Part shown: positions 36,478 through 49,191 of the stretch, piece after piece
Layout of the letters: every line of letters starts with the position of its first letter
How positions within the stretch are numbered: position 1 is the stretch's first letter
Source: Cyanoderma ruficeps
Taxonomy: Eukaryota > Chordata > Aves > Passeriformes > Timaliidae
Length of the DNA: 64,000 bases
Reading direction: 5' to 3'
Assembly (NCBI GenBank): GCA_008694505.1
Contig: VZDJ01000056.1
Coordinates: 3,475,205-3,539,204 of the forward strand
Notes under the pieces: model-generated
What the model saw: the letters and a program-made list of their open reading frames with translations, nothing else
What the model was told of the DNA's origin: nothing
The model's database searches: none
Translations under genes and position numbers: made by a program

Positions 36478-39400
36478 TGCCACACAATGGAAATCTGGTT
36501 AGAGGTGGAAGTTCAATGGGCTTCCTGCTAGAACCGAAGTAGAGGAAGGTACCAGTCCTTGTGATCTGGAGTGCCTGGTTAATATCTACAAGGGATTAAT
36601 GCTTTTCATGCAGTGATCTTGAATAAGTCAGGTCTTTGGGGAGATTTGAGACGGGTATTTATAATTTTGGTGTATACTTCAGAGGCTATACACCTCTGAA
36701 GGGATGGGTTGTGTTAATAGTAAGAAAGTGCTGCTGGAAAGAAACACGGCAGCAGGTGACTGTTCATGTAATGTGTTTCTTGGCTGTTTGACTTGGAGTC
36801 ATAGAATGGTATGAATAATTGATCTGTGCCAACACCAACAGTATACCTCATAATTATTTAATTAAAAGAAAAGGCTGATGCCTCTGAAATCATGGTTTAC
36901 TGGGTACATTTCAGAAAGTGGTATTCCTAGCAGGTGACTTCAGCAAGCACCAGTAGTGTACTCTGCTGTTCAGTAGTTCATCAGTATTCTGTAAATAAGT
37001 CTAAAGCCATGGCTAATGTTGATTCAGCAGAGGAGCAGGCCATGCTGAGGACAAATTCAAAACCATGTCTGGAAATGACAGGAATGTTGGGATTTTCTTG
37101 CTTGAATATTCTGAATAGTATGTAAGTCCTTGGCAGAATGGGGGAGGTAGTGAAGTTTTCCTTAGAGGTTTTGGAGAAATGATTATATGGTGATTGAGAA
37201 AGATATGCTCCTTAAATTTAGTATAGTCAGATAATTGACTGTTAGTGAACTGATATGATTTTTGCAGCCTGATTTCTGTAACTCCTCCCTTATGCTGTAA
37301 AACAGGTCCAGTGAAATCACATCCGATACAGGCAAGTTTGGACTTCTGTGTGCCAGAGATGCTGATTTTTCACTGATTGTGCCTCACCAAAGCAGTGACC
37401 TTGAAGAAGGTGGAAGAGGTGGGGGGAGGACAGTCAAATTGATGTTAAAAAAAAAAAGGAAAAAAAAAAAGCTATGAACTGTTCAAGGACTCAAGAAAAG
37501 ATGCCTTGTACTGAGACACTCACAGGACCAATCTGTTGGTGGCCAAAAAAGCTATTGAGAGGTGACTTGGTTAAAACATGTGCATAATTTACTCCAAGGA
37601 GCTCCTCTTTAATCCAGCAGAGAAGGAATTAATGGCTCAAGGCAGAAGGCAAACAAATAAGAAATTAGTCTGGCCTTGCTGCCAGAAAGAATGATGGAGA
37701 CATTGTAGCAAACTACTAGCAGAGTGGTGAACTTGCGTATTGACCTCCAAAGGCCTTTAGTCTGGATGCCATAAACCACTACATTTCACAGAACCACTTA
37801 ATGGGCTTTATGGAGGTGTGAGTGGATAAAATGGAACAGTGCCTGTGTGTTAGGCAGGAAATCAGAGCGGCCGTACCTTAAATTATGTGACTCTGACTAG
37901 TCCTGGTGCAATTGATTTCTCTTTTTCTGTGCTTTAGAAATAACACCAAGACCAGTTCAGTCATGTTCTTCATCCCTGTTTGTTCTTTTCCCTCTAAACT
38001 TTGTTTATGTCTAGATGTTTTATGCACCATGAGTGGTACATCCTGGATGTAAAGAATATTGTCCATGACAGGAGTGTCAGCTTGAGGTTTGTACTTCAAA
38101 TATCTTCTGATAATGAAATCTTTATTTATTTTTATATTTCTTAGAAATATCAGTGTAATGGTGAAATAAAGAGTGTGTCTCACCTGTCTTGTGGTATTTA
38201 TTTTATTGATTAAACTTTCTAGGAGACTAGAGCTTTATCAAGCATTTAGTGTGTAAGCCCATGTACCCTAAGGAATTGTGTTAAATTCCAATGGCATTTA
38301 AGTAATTCAGGTTCATAATCTTCTCTTGCATTCAATGTGAAAATCCTATACAAGAAGTAAATCTGATGAACGTTGTAATTTAGCCTCTGATTGTTTCAGA
38401 ATAACTTGTGATTGTTTACAGGCTGAAAACTAAAGAGTTTTACAAGGCTGGGAAATCATTGAGCTCATTTAGTCTGATGCTGTGTAAAGCAAGGCAGTGG
38501 CCTTTCTTGAATTGAATCTAAACATTCAAGCTGAGACTGAATGTTAACAAAGAGAAGAGTTGCGAGTGATGGAGAGCTTGCCCTACTAAATACATTTCAA
38601 CATACCTTTGAAAAAAGAAGCTTGAAGAACAGACCTTGGTCTGCTCAGGCCAGAAATATGCAATTAGCAAATTATTAACCTTGTTGTGAATGGTTTAAGT
38701 AACGTGGTACTTGTTCTGTTTCACTTCTGATTGACTATATAATAGCCACCATCAGCAGTCTCTGCTGTGTGCTGGATTGCAAAATCTGCTAATTAACACA
38801 TTAGTTTCATATTGATGCTGCCAATGTTTGCATTGAAGAACGTTGCTTTTTTTGGCCATATGGATGGGTGGGAATATCAAGATCGTGTTATGGCTCTGTG
38901 CTCATTCATGTGTGATGCTTTGTGTTCTGTTTTTCCCAAGACATCTAATCAGGCTTGGGGCTGAGCAGTGCCTTTTTGGAGAATCTTTAACTGAAAGGTC
39001 AAAATAAGCACAAGGCCCAGAGACAAGTCTTGCTGTCACTCTTCCCAGCCGGCCCCCCCGCCCTCCTTTGTGTGTCTCTCTCTCCACATATACATATGTA
39101 GGAGTCCTTCACCCAGCACATTCATCTGTTATTTCTTTCCTGAGACTCAGGGCGTTTGAGTGCCACTCACAGTCTTCCCAAACAGAACACAGCTCTGCCA
39201 GCTGGATCTCCCTCAGGTGGGGTGGGAGGGGGATGACTTTTGGTGTGGGAGCTCCTGGCACTCACCTGCTGATCGGGCTGCTGCTTTGCACCATTGCTGT
39301 GCACCGTCAGCTGCCTGGCATCTGTGTGTCTCAATTAACCACGTGCAGGTAGACCAGGATTTACCCTAAAGGCAGTATTTGCTTGTGGGCTGGTATCTGG

Positions 39401-40727
39401 TGGTTCTTAAAGGGAGTGGGAAGGAAAAATGTGCCTTACAGTGATCTCAAAGTGAGGGCTCCAAATGATGCCATGGAAGCTGAAGACTCAGATTTGCAGT
39501 CCAGATCGGGGCTGACATAAGTAAATTTGTTCACACCTACCCTCTGCTGCCTCCCATCCATGCACTGAAAGTGTTACCAGGAAACTCCCTGTGGGAGACC
39601 ATAAACATCAGGAGGGGGAGATGGTAAAATCTGAGTATTTATTCCAGCTCTCAGGGTGCATCTGAGGAAGATGCCTTTGTTTTATTGAATGACTGATATT
39701 TTATGGTACTGATGGGTTTGTGCCTATTGTAAGAGCATTTGAGGCAGTCAGCTTTTCTGCTTTTACTGTCACTGTTTCAGCCCTGCTTGGTTTCTCCTTT
39801 CTTTTACTCACCAAGTGCAACTGAAAATGAGGTACTGAAGCAGCCCATCTAGTTTTTTGTATGCAATCTAGCAAATATTAGTACTGGAAACTGGGCTCCT
39901 GCTGCTGTTTGTCTGGTAACATTACCCTCTGTTGTTTCCTTGTGCTGCTTTTGAAAAATGCTGGTTTGGTTTCTGTTTGAGAGGTGGTTGGCCCATAAAT
40001 GTATTCCAACCCACCTAATAATTCTTCTCTCAAATCTTTCATCAGGTTTTTTCTTTTATATAGTTTAAAAAGAAAAAAAACCCCAAATGCCTTCCTTTAC
40101 CCCTGGAAACAGCAGTCGTCTTGTTCTGAGCTGAGTGGTGCTCATACTGATCACTGCTGTTCCCTTTGTCTTCGTTTATTTTAGAGTTAAGTTATAGGCT
40201 GTTTAAGACTAGGCTATTTTTGGTCTGTATTTTTGTAGGATCTTTTACATGGGTCATCTAAACACTAAAATAAACGCTCTTAAAGGCAAAAGTACCATCT
40301 GTATCAGGACAAGATGGTCATTGCTCTAAAAATGAAGTTCTGTGGGTTTATTCTGATAAACCATTTTGGCAAGCACATGCCTGCACAGAGGAATGCCTAT
40401 GTCAGGGCTGGGCTTATGACCATCTTCTGTCTTTATGTTGGATTGCCCTTTGTCAGCCAGATGCCTTATGATCCCACCTTCTCCCTCTGTCCCTCTTTTG
40501 ACAGTAGCTGTGGTGCTCAGCAGGGGCTCCCTGGCTGTGTTTGCTTTAGCTGGAGAGGTGTTTGCCTTCACTGCAGAATTCCAGTTTCCAGCTGCCGGGA
40601 AACGTGGAGTGCTTTTGTTGATTTATTAGGGCACAGTGCACCTCAGGAATGCCTTTGCTAAGGAGCTGGGAGTGATGGAGGGGATCCTGCCTGTTGCCGT
40701 GTGAAGCATTCTTGTTTCTCTTTACAG

Positions 40728-40815
40728 AAACATCAAGCAGGAATTCCCCAAAGCAAGGCAAGGGAAAATAGCTCACTCGGCTGACTGCTCTGGAGAGTGT
40801 CAAAGTGGGACTCAG
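40728..40815 (+). other. Exon-like segment (88 nt)
   Basis: The acceptor is GTTTCTCTTTACAG and the donor is CTCAG|GTAGGT, both strong. One frame is open throughout (NIKQEFPKARQG and onward) in phase 1, but there is no ATG, so an untranslated alternative 5' exon is as likely as a coding one. It matches nothing that I know. Confidence 0.3.
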
Positions 40816-43800
40816 GTAGGTTTTTCCCTGGCACAGAAGTAAGGAGGCGAATGATAGCTGCAATTTTAAGTGAGTTTTTGTGGGAGATGATACTGTGAAC
40901 TGGCCTACCAGAGGGTTTATATGCATTTGGTTGGTGTTAAGAGCTGGCATTCCTGAGCCACTGACTAGGGCTGTTTTCTGGGACTTGGCTTTGGGCCATC
41001 TAAATCTGTTGCACTTGGAAGAAACAAGTTTCAACCTCTTTGGATTTGCAAGCTTCTAAACGTTTTACGATATGGGTACAACAATGGATTTGGCTTTTTA
41101 ATTATCTTTGGAGACAGCAAAAGTCTATGGACTACAAGTTTAAAAACCACTAACGTGAGCATGTCTTCCGTAGCGAGTTCAGTAGAACACCTTCACCTTT
41201 TCTAATGTGTTGTAGCTATCTGATGTGCCCCCCTTTTCTTTGCTTGTATTGCATGCACACACAAATACACATTTCTGGACTTTTTCTTTCATTTGAGATT
41301 TTGGAGGCTGTTGTTCCAGGTGATCTGAAATCAACACTGAGGAAAATGTTTGGTGTTTGTACCGGGTAGGGTGGTCAGCTGGTCACTTTGTGTTGATCAA
41401 GTATTTGGTAGTTGCAGAGTAGGTTGTGTTTATGGGGCATTGGTGCTGAGAAGGAATTTCCTTTCCTGGCTGAGGTAGAAAGGCTGTCTACGTACAGCTT
41501 TATTGCTTTGCTTTAGCATTCCTTGAGGTTGTTTCCCTATTTTACAAATGCATCTTTTGAGAACTGCCAGGAAAATGTCTCTCTCAAATGGAAATGGAAA
41601 TTTCTGAGCTCACAGGAATGAAAACCTTTGGGTCTGTGCTCACTGAGTGAAAAGAGGATTACCAACCCAGCCATTCTCCAGTGTGCAAAGCAGTGGAGCA
41701 AAGTCTGCAGAAACCCTCTGAAAGTTATTGGCTTTCCCAGGGAACAGTGCTCGTGAATAGCATTGAATAAGGTTGCTTGCGTCCCTCTTGGCTTCTCTGC
41801 TGCAAGTACAGAAAGCAGTGGAACTTGGAACTCTGTAGATGCCTGAGTAAAATGGGGTTTGTTTTTTGTTTTTTGGTTTTTTTTAAATAGATGCCTTGTG
41901 AACAGGTCTAGAGCCACTGTTCCTGCATTACTGTTAGAGAATTAATGGGTTTGTGACTGCATTTGGGTCTGAAAAAAGCAGGGAGGGGATGCTGATTTTT
42001 CCAGAACTGCTTGAAGGGCTCAGAAATGAGGATGGTGTGCTGGAGCAGATGCAGATGGCTTATTTTCACTGGGGACTGTTAAATCTGCCAAACTGTAAGC
42101 TGCATCGTAACGGGAAGATGAGAGACAAGGCCTGCACATCTCTGCCTCCTAATTACTACAGCTCAGCTGCTGCTGTCTCTTATGCTTACACATCTGAAAG
42201 GTGACAATGACAATGTCTGGAATGGCAAAGCAATAGCAAGAAGGGTCTTTGTTTTGGTTTTTTTTTCTGTAGTCTGGAATAAAGTAGTTATTCAAGCAAT
42301 AGTCAAAAATATCCCTATGAAAAATCTTTCTTCCAGAAACTGCATCTATTATTCCAGAAGATAATCAGAATTTCTGTAGATCTTGATGGCTTATCTCCTG
42401 AGTGACTACAGGTAAAGCAGGAACCAACTTTCTCCTCTTTCCCACACTGACAGCCTCAAGAATGTTCACAGCAGTGGGACTTCCATTTTTGCTGTCCCTG
42501 CAGTTCTGCACTGGGTTCCCTCTGTACACATTATCTTTTTCAAAAAGTTGGAAAGCCCTTCTCACCAGTTCTGGCAAAAATCTTCTGTAACATTTTCACA
42601 GCAGTTGCTTTAGATGCCAAAACCCAGACTTTCAGATCCTCATCATTCGTGGCATGCAGAAGATGAGGTAGTTTTTATGACCTCCTCTTAGAGGAACAGG
42701 TATTTCAGTGGGGAAGATTGCATTGCAGTGGTCCAGCAAGAGTGGAGGGAGGCATGGCAGCTCCCTGTTGGGCTGTATGTGATTGTTGGATTTGGTGTTT
42801 TTCCCTGAAAATCTCTTTTAGGTCACAGTCTCTCATGGCAGTCCAGCTATAAATGTGTTCAATCTTCCCTCAGCCATGACTCTACTCTGTTTCACTGTAT
42901 CTCAGCAAATCTGGTTTAAGAAACAGCTTTGTGGAAGTTTGTCTTCCTGCCTCCCCACCTGTTCTGTTTAGCTCAGGACAACATGCTGCCCGGGTGGGAT
43001 GGACTCTGATCAGACACTGCATGGGCTGATGGGACTCCTCTTCTCTGGGGAAAAACACACAGCAGAAAAAAAAGGCAACGCTAAAAACCACAGATTTTTT
43101 TAGATGAGAGGAGAATGTCCTTCTTCATAGCCAGTTCACAAATGAGGAATAAAAGTTAAAGCAAGGGGATGCCTGTCCATTTGTATTAGCCTGGGAAATG
43201 GTGGATTTCTCTCATGAGGCCTTTGCCTCAGGCATCTTGCCAAAAGGCATCTAGTCTCTATTCACTTCAAACACCTACTGTTCCTAAGCCCAAAATATGC
43301 AGAAAGCTCATGAACTGTGATCAGCTGAAGGCCAGAAAGCATGACCTGGTGCTTCACAGAAATCAATGAATTGAAGAGCTGTGACTTCTGGATGCTTTGG
43401 AAGTATGAGCAGCACCTGCTGTGCAATGTGAACCTAAAGAGCATCAAGGGGTAATCAGTTCAAATGTGGATCTAACCTGTATTTATGGTAGGAAAGGTTC
43501 CTGGAATCTGTGCTGAAAATTAGAATTTGCATAAGTGAAGTGTTTTGGCAAACAGATGCAGTTACTTTCTTCATGAATCCTGTGTATGGGCGTTCTTTCT
43601 TCAGAGCACAAAGAATTCAAGACAAATTTTACTTTGGAGCTAAAAGGCATGTTTTTAGCAAAGGCGGTGCAAGCAGTGTTGGGACAGACTCCAGGTCTTT
43701 GGTGTTCCTGAAGAAACACAAACCACTGCAGAGAAGGGTATAGCTCAGATCCTTTTGCCAGCATGCTTAGCAGGCAGCCCTGTACCAGGTCTGGTTCAGG

Positions 43801-46800
43801 CTTCGACAAGTGACCTCTGTCACTGAATGGGAACATAAAGCGCCTCAGTGAGCTTTGGCTGAACTAGGCTTTTGCCTGTCTGCTCTGGAGAGAGAGTAAC
43901 CTCAGTGTTCCCTTCCCTCCCTCCCTCAGTGTGTCTGTGAAAATACTAACTCGATTTAGCTGCCAAAAAAAGACATTTGAAAAGTATACATTGCTCTCCT
44001 GTGTCCCAACTTCTGTAAAATACGGGTTATGGTTGGTTCCTGTATATGGCGCTCAGTAATTTTACAGAAGAGAAAACGGCACCACTGCAACTATCTACAC
44101 AACACTTAATACAGTGAGGTCTTAGTCTGTACTAGGACTCCAGAGTGCTATTCTGGGCATTATGAACCCGATTATATTACACATAGAGCTCAGATGGCTC
44201 AGAGCCATGCTCAGGATATTAACTGTTTCTATTAAGCTTTGCATTTAGAGATCCTTCTGTCAGAGGAGGGGGGCAATGTCAGATGAGCTGAGCTGGCCTT
44301 CCCACAGCAGAACAGTGTGTGTGAGTATGGTTAGGGAGTGTTTTGTATTTCATTTGGACAAGGGGTGACCCAAGTTCTGGAGGTTGCTAACATATGGATG
44401 CTCAGTATAATAATCTTTTCAGTGTACTAGTTTGTAGCTGCAGGTGTTGTGGAGAAGACACGTGCTGATGTCGATGTACAGGAGTGCAGGAGAAACCTTA
44501 CAAAGTGCTATACATGTGTCATAAGGGGAAATCCATACATAGTGTATCATCTGGCAGAGAATGTGATGAAGTGGCACTGACTGTGATTACTTGTGAGTCT
44601 TGACAGCCTGTGCCCCTGAAAGAGTCTTTTTAAGATTTGGTGTACTTTGTGATGAAGGTGGCTTTAGGAATAATGAAGGCCCTTTCGTTTATCTTGAAAA
44701 AAAAAAAAGGTTTCTTTTCACGATTTTGTTTTGTGCTGTTCCAGATTTTGTAAAAACAAACACCCTGAAAGCCCAAACAACAACAATAATAAAAGAAACC
44801 CTTTGTGGATCACCTCCCTGATCCAAACAAAGTTGATGAGTTTCTCAATGTTTGAACACACATTGTCTGCCAGGTGGGAACTGTGCAGCTCTTCCTTCCC
44901 TCATCACCCTGCAAGTGCAGGAAGAGATAAGAGGAATTTATTTAATCCTGCCTTCACACTGGCTGAGTTTGAAGCACACTACCAGACAGGTATGCAGAAT
45001 TTGGAGCCTAAATGGCTGCCTTGGGTGGGAAAGGGGGGCAGAGAGTATGGCTGTTAGGGATATGAGGCACTGGGATAGTGCTAGTGGGAGAAGAGGGGTG
45101 CTGGACATGGTAGCACATGATGTTGAGAAAGCAACTTCTCATCCTGCCCTTGAGGTAATGCGAATTTGCTTTTGTGGGGCTTGGGGTTAAACCCTCTTCC
45201 CAGTAAAATTGCAGTTTGCAGCTCCTTTCTCTGTACTGAGAGAGGTGCAGCTCATGAGTAGGGACTGGCTACTGTGCAGAAAAGTTATTCTTTTCAGGAG
45301 ACAGAAGCAAGTGGATGGAGGTGTCCATGTGCCGTGTGGATTCACGTGCCACTGTTCAGATCATGCTTTGGCTGATGGAGAAGGGGTTGAGTTTGCGTGT
45401 GTTTTACTGAAGAATATTCCCTTTCTCAGAAAGCAAACAGCTGATATCTTGACCTTGCAAAGGCTTGTACATCTTTACCTTTTGAAAGCACTTCTCTCCA
45501 AATGTGGGTCTATAGCACAAGAAATGCACGTGATGACCTTGGTCTTCCTGTGCTTTCTTGGCTATGTTTTTTGTCTTGGATGTCAGTGACCCTGAGATCT
45601 GGGCATTTCCCTCTGCTGTTTTGTGTTAAAAATGACGAACAAGCTGTAATGTGTGGAAGCAGTTTTTATGATGGAGCTCATCAAAATAAACTTGAGGGGA
45701 TGGTGGCGGTGATTGAAAGAGCTTGGCTGAAACCTGGTAATTGGGCTTGATATAGTGAGAAGGAAAAGGGCAGCCAGGAAGGGACTGAATGGAAATCAGT
45801 CCCCAAAATAAATATCGCATGAGTGGGGCATGAAGAGATAAAGAGTCTCCTTCAAATCAGATTCTGTGCCTGAGCCTTCCTCCAGAATTTCCTGCAATTT
45901 AGACAAATGACCAACTTCAGATTTTTAAGTGGTGTTTGTGCTGAACGCTTGCAGGCGTGCTTTCCCATCCAGCTGCTAAGCAGAAAGCCGTGTTCTTCAG
46001 TCTTGCTGGGAGCTGCTCTGCGCTTTTTTGTCGCAGCAGCTTTTGCAATAGGAGCCCCCCCGCCCCGGCCCAGGATGGCTTTTTCTGTGAAAGAAGCCAG
46101 CGCAGGCAGGCAGACATTATCCCCTTGCCGGAAGGAGGGACCCGGCTCCCTGGGGAGGAGGGACGGGGAGCGAGTGATTCATTGCAGCTGGCTGCAGTTT
46201 GGCCTCTCTCTCTTTGCCCTGGGTGCCAGGGAGTGACAGCTTGTGGGCAGCAGGCCAAGCTGTGAAAAGAGGAGTGTGTGAGGCCTTTAGCTTTCTCATG
46301 CTTTATCAAGCTGCAAAGAATAGCTCGATATTCAGCCAGCGTCGGTGCAGGTCAGGAGAATGGAAATGCGAACTTAACTCCTGACATGCTGGCTGATGGC
46401 TGACCGCACGCAGCATGTGGGGCAAAAGGGAGGAAAAGTGCCTTGATGACATGGTAAAGATAACTTTTTGTTAAGTGGGCAGCCTCTGGGACCTGCTGGG
46501 AGAGTGGAAAGATGAAAAGAGGGCTTTCGTCTTGTGGTTTGCTGTCTGTGTGCTGGTGGAGTATGGAAAAGCTGGAAAGTAAAGCTGCGGGAGTGACGAG
46601 CGTTCCGGGAAAGCGAGGACTGTGGTGGACGAGTGGCAGGTCTGTCCCTTCACTGCTGGCGCAAAACGGGGGCTGTGGTGCAGGTGCCCGTCAGTGCAGA
46701 GAGCAGGACGGGGCCATTCCCGGGATGTCCCCGTGTGCCGAGCTGCTGCCAGCCTTGCGGAGGGCTGCCCGCCGGCGCGCAGGGAGTTAAGCTCCTCATC

Positions 46801-48980
46801 GCCCGGGGGTGAGCCTACTTCGGGGTGTTGAGCTCCATTCCCACGGCTTTTCCTTTCTGAAGGCTGGGGGAGGGACCGCCTGGAACAAGTAAAATGCCTG
46901 GAGGCTGGAAAACAGCACCCCGGCCCCTCTGGCCTTGCGTTGGTCTGGGAGGGATCTGCGCTTCACGGCAGGCTGGGCAGGGGCTGCCAGCCAAGGCCGG
47001 GGTCTGTCGCTGCTGTGCAAGAGCCTGGGTTATTTCTCTCCTTTAGGCAAAGAGAGGTGACTGTGCAGGCAGTAGAGTGCCTGCCTAGGGACTGAAATAA
47101 CAGAATTCTCAGCTGGAAGGGCATAAAGTAGAAATGAAACCCAAACAGTCCCATGGGCAGATCACAGCACAGGTTCACCCACATGTTTTGTGGCTGAGGG
47201 AGGGCAGCAACACTGGGCTCCCTACAGCACATGCACGTTTCTCAAAGGCATAAGGGAGCTGAGTCCTTCCTTCCCGATGCTGACTCTACCTTCTCCTGCA
47301 TCACTTCGAGCTGCTGAGTTGAAGGTATTTGAAGCCCTGAGGAGCAGGAAAAGGGCAGGTGAAAGTGTGAGAGGCTGGGTAAGGGAGTTAGCAGGTGCTC
47401 CGAGCACAGCCTGCAGCTGCCTGTGAGCCTAAATCACACTCTTTGTCCATCAGCAGTGCAGTGCTCTGGGAGAGCAAGAGAGCTCTGCCACATCCCACTA
47501 TTTTAACAGTTTACTGTGGAGCTGAGTGTATCTGTGGGGGGTACTAATCCTGGCCAACACCCATCTCCCATCAGAGGGAGAAGGGAGTTTGTGTACCTGT
47601 TCAGCCCCTAGAAAGACTTTGAAGTCCTCTCTGAGCTCTAAGGTGTGCAGTCCCTATTCTCAACAGCTTTTGAATTCAAGGCAAGGTGAAGTGATGTGAG
47701 AAAATGGGACCCAGTAGCAGCATAAAGGAGAGATGAACTGTGGTCTTGGAGTGCAGTTACACAGTTTGATTCTGGTGGGCTGTGTTTGCACTGTATAGAC
47801 CAGGTTATGACAAAAGCCTGGCAAAGGTGTGGTTAGAGACTGGATTTTTGCTTGTGCATTGTGTGTCTGGCCTTGCATCTGCCCCAGATCTTCTTTGCAA
47901 AGAGTGAAGTACTGTGATCCTCCCACTCGCTGTGCTGGCTCCTGCGGCAGGAGGATCTGGAGGGGGGAGAGGGTTTGGGAAGCAGTATTGCCTGTGTGGG
48001 CAGAGGCTTTGTATAGCTTGTATAGCACCCTGATACAGACCTTCATGATAAAAAAACAGGGTGCAAATATTCCGCAAATACCAGACTTGTGGTGGATCTT
48101 GTTGATTGTTAATGCTAAAATGCTAATAAAGGCTGGTGGGAGCCCGTGTTGTTTTTTCTGCACACAGGCACCTAATGGTCGTGGAGCTCTGCTGTCAAGT
48201 GTTCTGCAGCTCTTTGCTCTGTCCATTTATTCACCCAGCAGTGGGAAATGTATCTGGAGTGGGAGCTGGGTTCCCAGGCTGCTCTGAGCCCTGTGCAACG
48301 CAGACCTGCAGTGGATGCACAAAGAGAAACTCTCACTGGCTTCGAGGTGTCTTGGGGCCCAGGTGCAGCGAAGGCACCAGCGAGAGCTGGCTCCCCTGCA
48401 GTGACAGGGGGTGTGTTCCCATTGTGCCTGTTCTGGTTTGCTCCTGTCTAGCATCTCATTATTCTCGCCTTGAGCTGTCTCAGGCCCAAAGGCAAAGTGC
48501 TGCAGAGAGCTCTGTGGGCTTTCCCTTGAGAGTTGTGGGGTCCTTGGAGAGTGTTCAAGGGAAGCACTGCAGTGGGCTGAATTGAGGCTGTTTCAGGCTG
48601 CACAGCTCTGAGCTAATCTCCCAGAGGCAGAGACATTACTCACCAATCAGGAATGTGTCTGTATTTTTCCTAATGAGAACAAAACATTTTATCCCTGTTC
48701 ATTAGCAGAGAGTTAGCGTGTGCAGTTGCTATGCCAACAGACTCCTCTCCTCCGCAGACACACTGGGGGTGTCCTCCATGCCATGGTTAGAAGGGTGAAC
48801 AGGAAGGCTGGTTCTGGCAAGAAAAAGATGCCATTGTTTTCCCAGGGCTGCCTGGACTTTGCGCAGCTGGCCAGACCATGCCTTCTCAGGGGAAGGGAAC
48901 CACAGCGGGAGTCAAGTGCAACAGATTTAATTTATTGGAAAAATAATCTTTGCATTTCATGCTCTGTTGTTTTTTTCCAG
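40816..48980. other. Gene-free stretch within probable intron
   Basis: No coding exon recognised. It contains two modestly GC-rich patches (about 46050-46180 and 46590-46830). The fragment AACAGAATTCTCAGCTGGAA at about 47100 could be a very old CR1 tail, but it is too short to call. Confidence 0.45.
46590..46830 (+). promoter_or_regulatory. Weak CpG-rich patch, possible alternative promoter
   Basis: CpG density rises here relative to the flanks, for example CCCGCCGGCGCGCAGGG. The patch ends near a donor-like GGGG|GTGAGC at about 46809 on the + strand. It lies 2.2 kb before the exon-like segment at 48981. No start-site motif is decisive. Confidence 0.25.
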
Positions 48981-49042
48981 CTTGAGGCACACTCTTCAAT
49001 AAGAGAAATGAAGGTGTCTCAACGTTCCCAAGAGTCCAGATG
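48981..49042 (+). other. Exon-like segment upstream of the micro-ORF
   Basis: The acceptor GTTTTTTTCCAG is followed by 62 bases and a donor-like AGATG|GTAAGC. If the donor is skipped, the acceptor would open an exon that runs into the 38-codon ORF at 49075. The segment contains a 12-codon ATG frame ending at 49046, which would act as an upstream ORF. Confidence 0.3.
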
Positions 49043-49074
49043 GTAAGCAAAATGTGCCAGGAGTCAGCACTGGG

Positions 49075-49191
49075 ATGCCCATGGACTGCTGCAGCCTGCT
49101 GGGCTCCTCCGTGTTCCTGATCATCTCCGTGTGTGTGGCCACTGTCATGCTGGGCAGCCTCTGGATGCTGCTGCGTGACGAACCCACCTGA
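49075..49191 (+). CDS. Candidate 38-aa single-helix membrane micropeptide
   Basis: The ORF begins MPMDCCSLLG and ends WMLLRDEPT then TGA. 34 of 38 codons end in G or C, in a region that is otherwise AT-leaning; such third-position bias is typical of real avian coding sequence and unlikely by chance. Residues about 8-33 form one uninterrupted hydrophobic helix, followed by a charged RDE tail, so a single-pass membrane microprotein is the simplest reading. ATGs at 49075 (G at -3) and 49081 (G at +4) are both possible. A splice acceptor lies 94 bases upstream and an AATAAA lies at 50318, compatible with a last exon with a long 3' UTR. I do not recognise the family. It could also be a fragment of a larger gene. 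Confidence 0.4.
   Translation: MPMDCCSLLGSSVFLIISVCVATVMLGSLWMLLRDEPT

Larger units (their letters stand above)
27901..40727. other. Gene-free stretch, probable long first intron
   Basis: No coding exon recognised. It holds a GTTTT-rich low-complexity tract (about 31020-31125), a 14-bp tandem duplication CATACAAATGCTGC (33871-33898), a 17-bp duplication TAACACAAAATGAGAAG (36444-36477) and A-rich tracts near 37446-37470. A weak CR1-tail-like TCATAGAATGGT lies near 36800. Confidence 0.5.

Noticed and set aside
36790..36850. CR1 3' tail
   Set aside because: Only about 12 bases resemble the CR1 end and the homology does not continue.
38440..38590. Old interspersed repeat resembling a CR1-type tail (ATCATTGAGCTCATTTAGTC)
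   Set aside because: Too diverged to assign a family or boundaries by eye.
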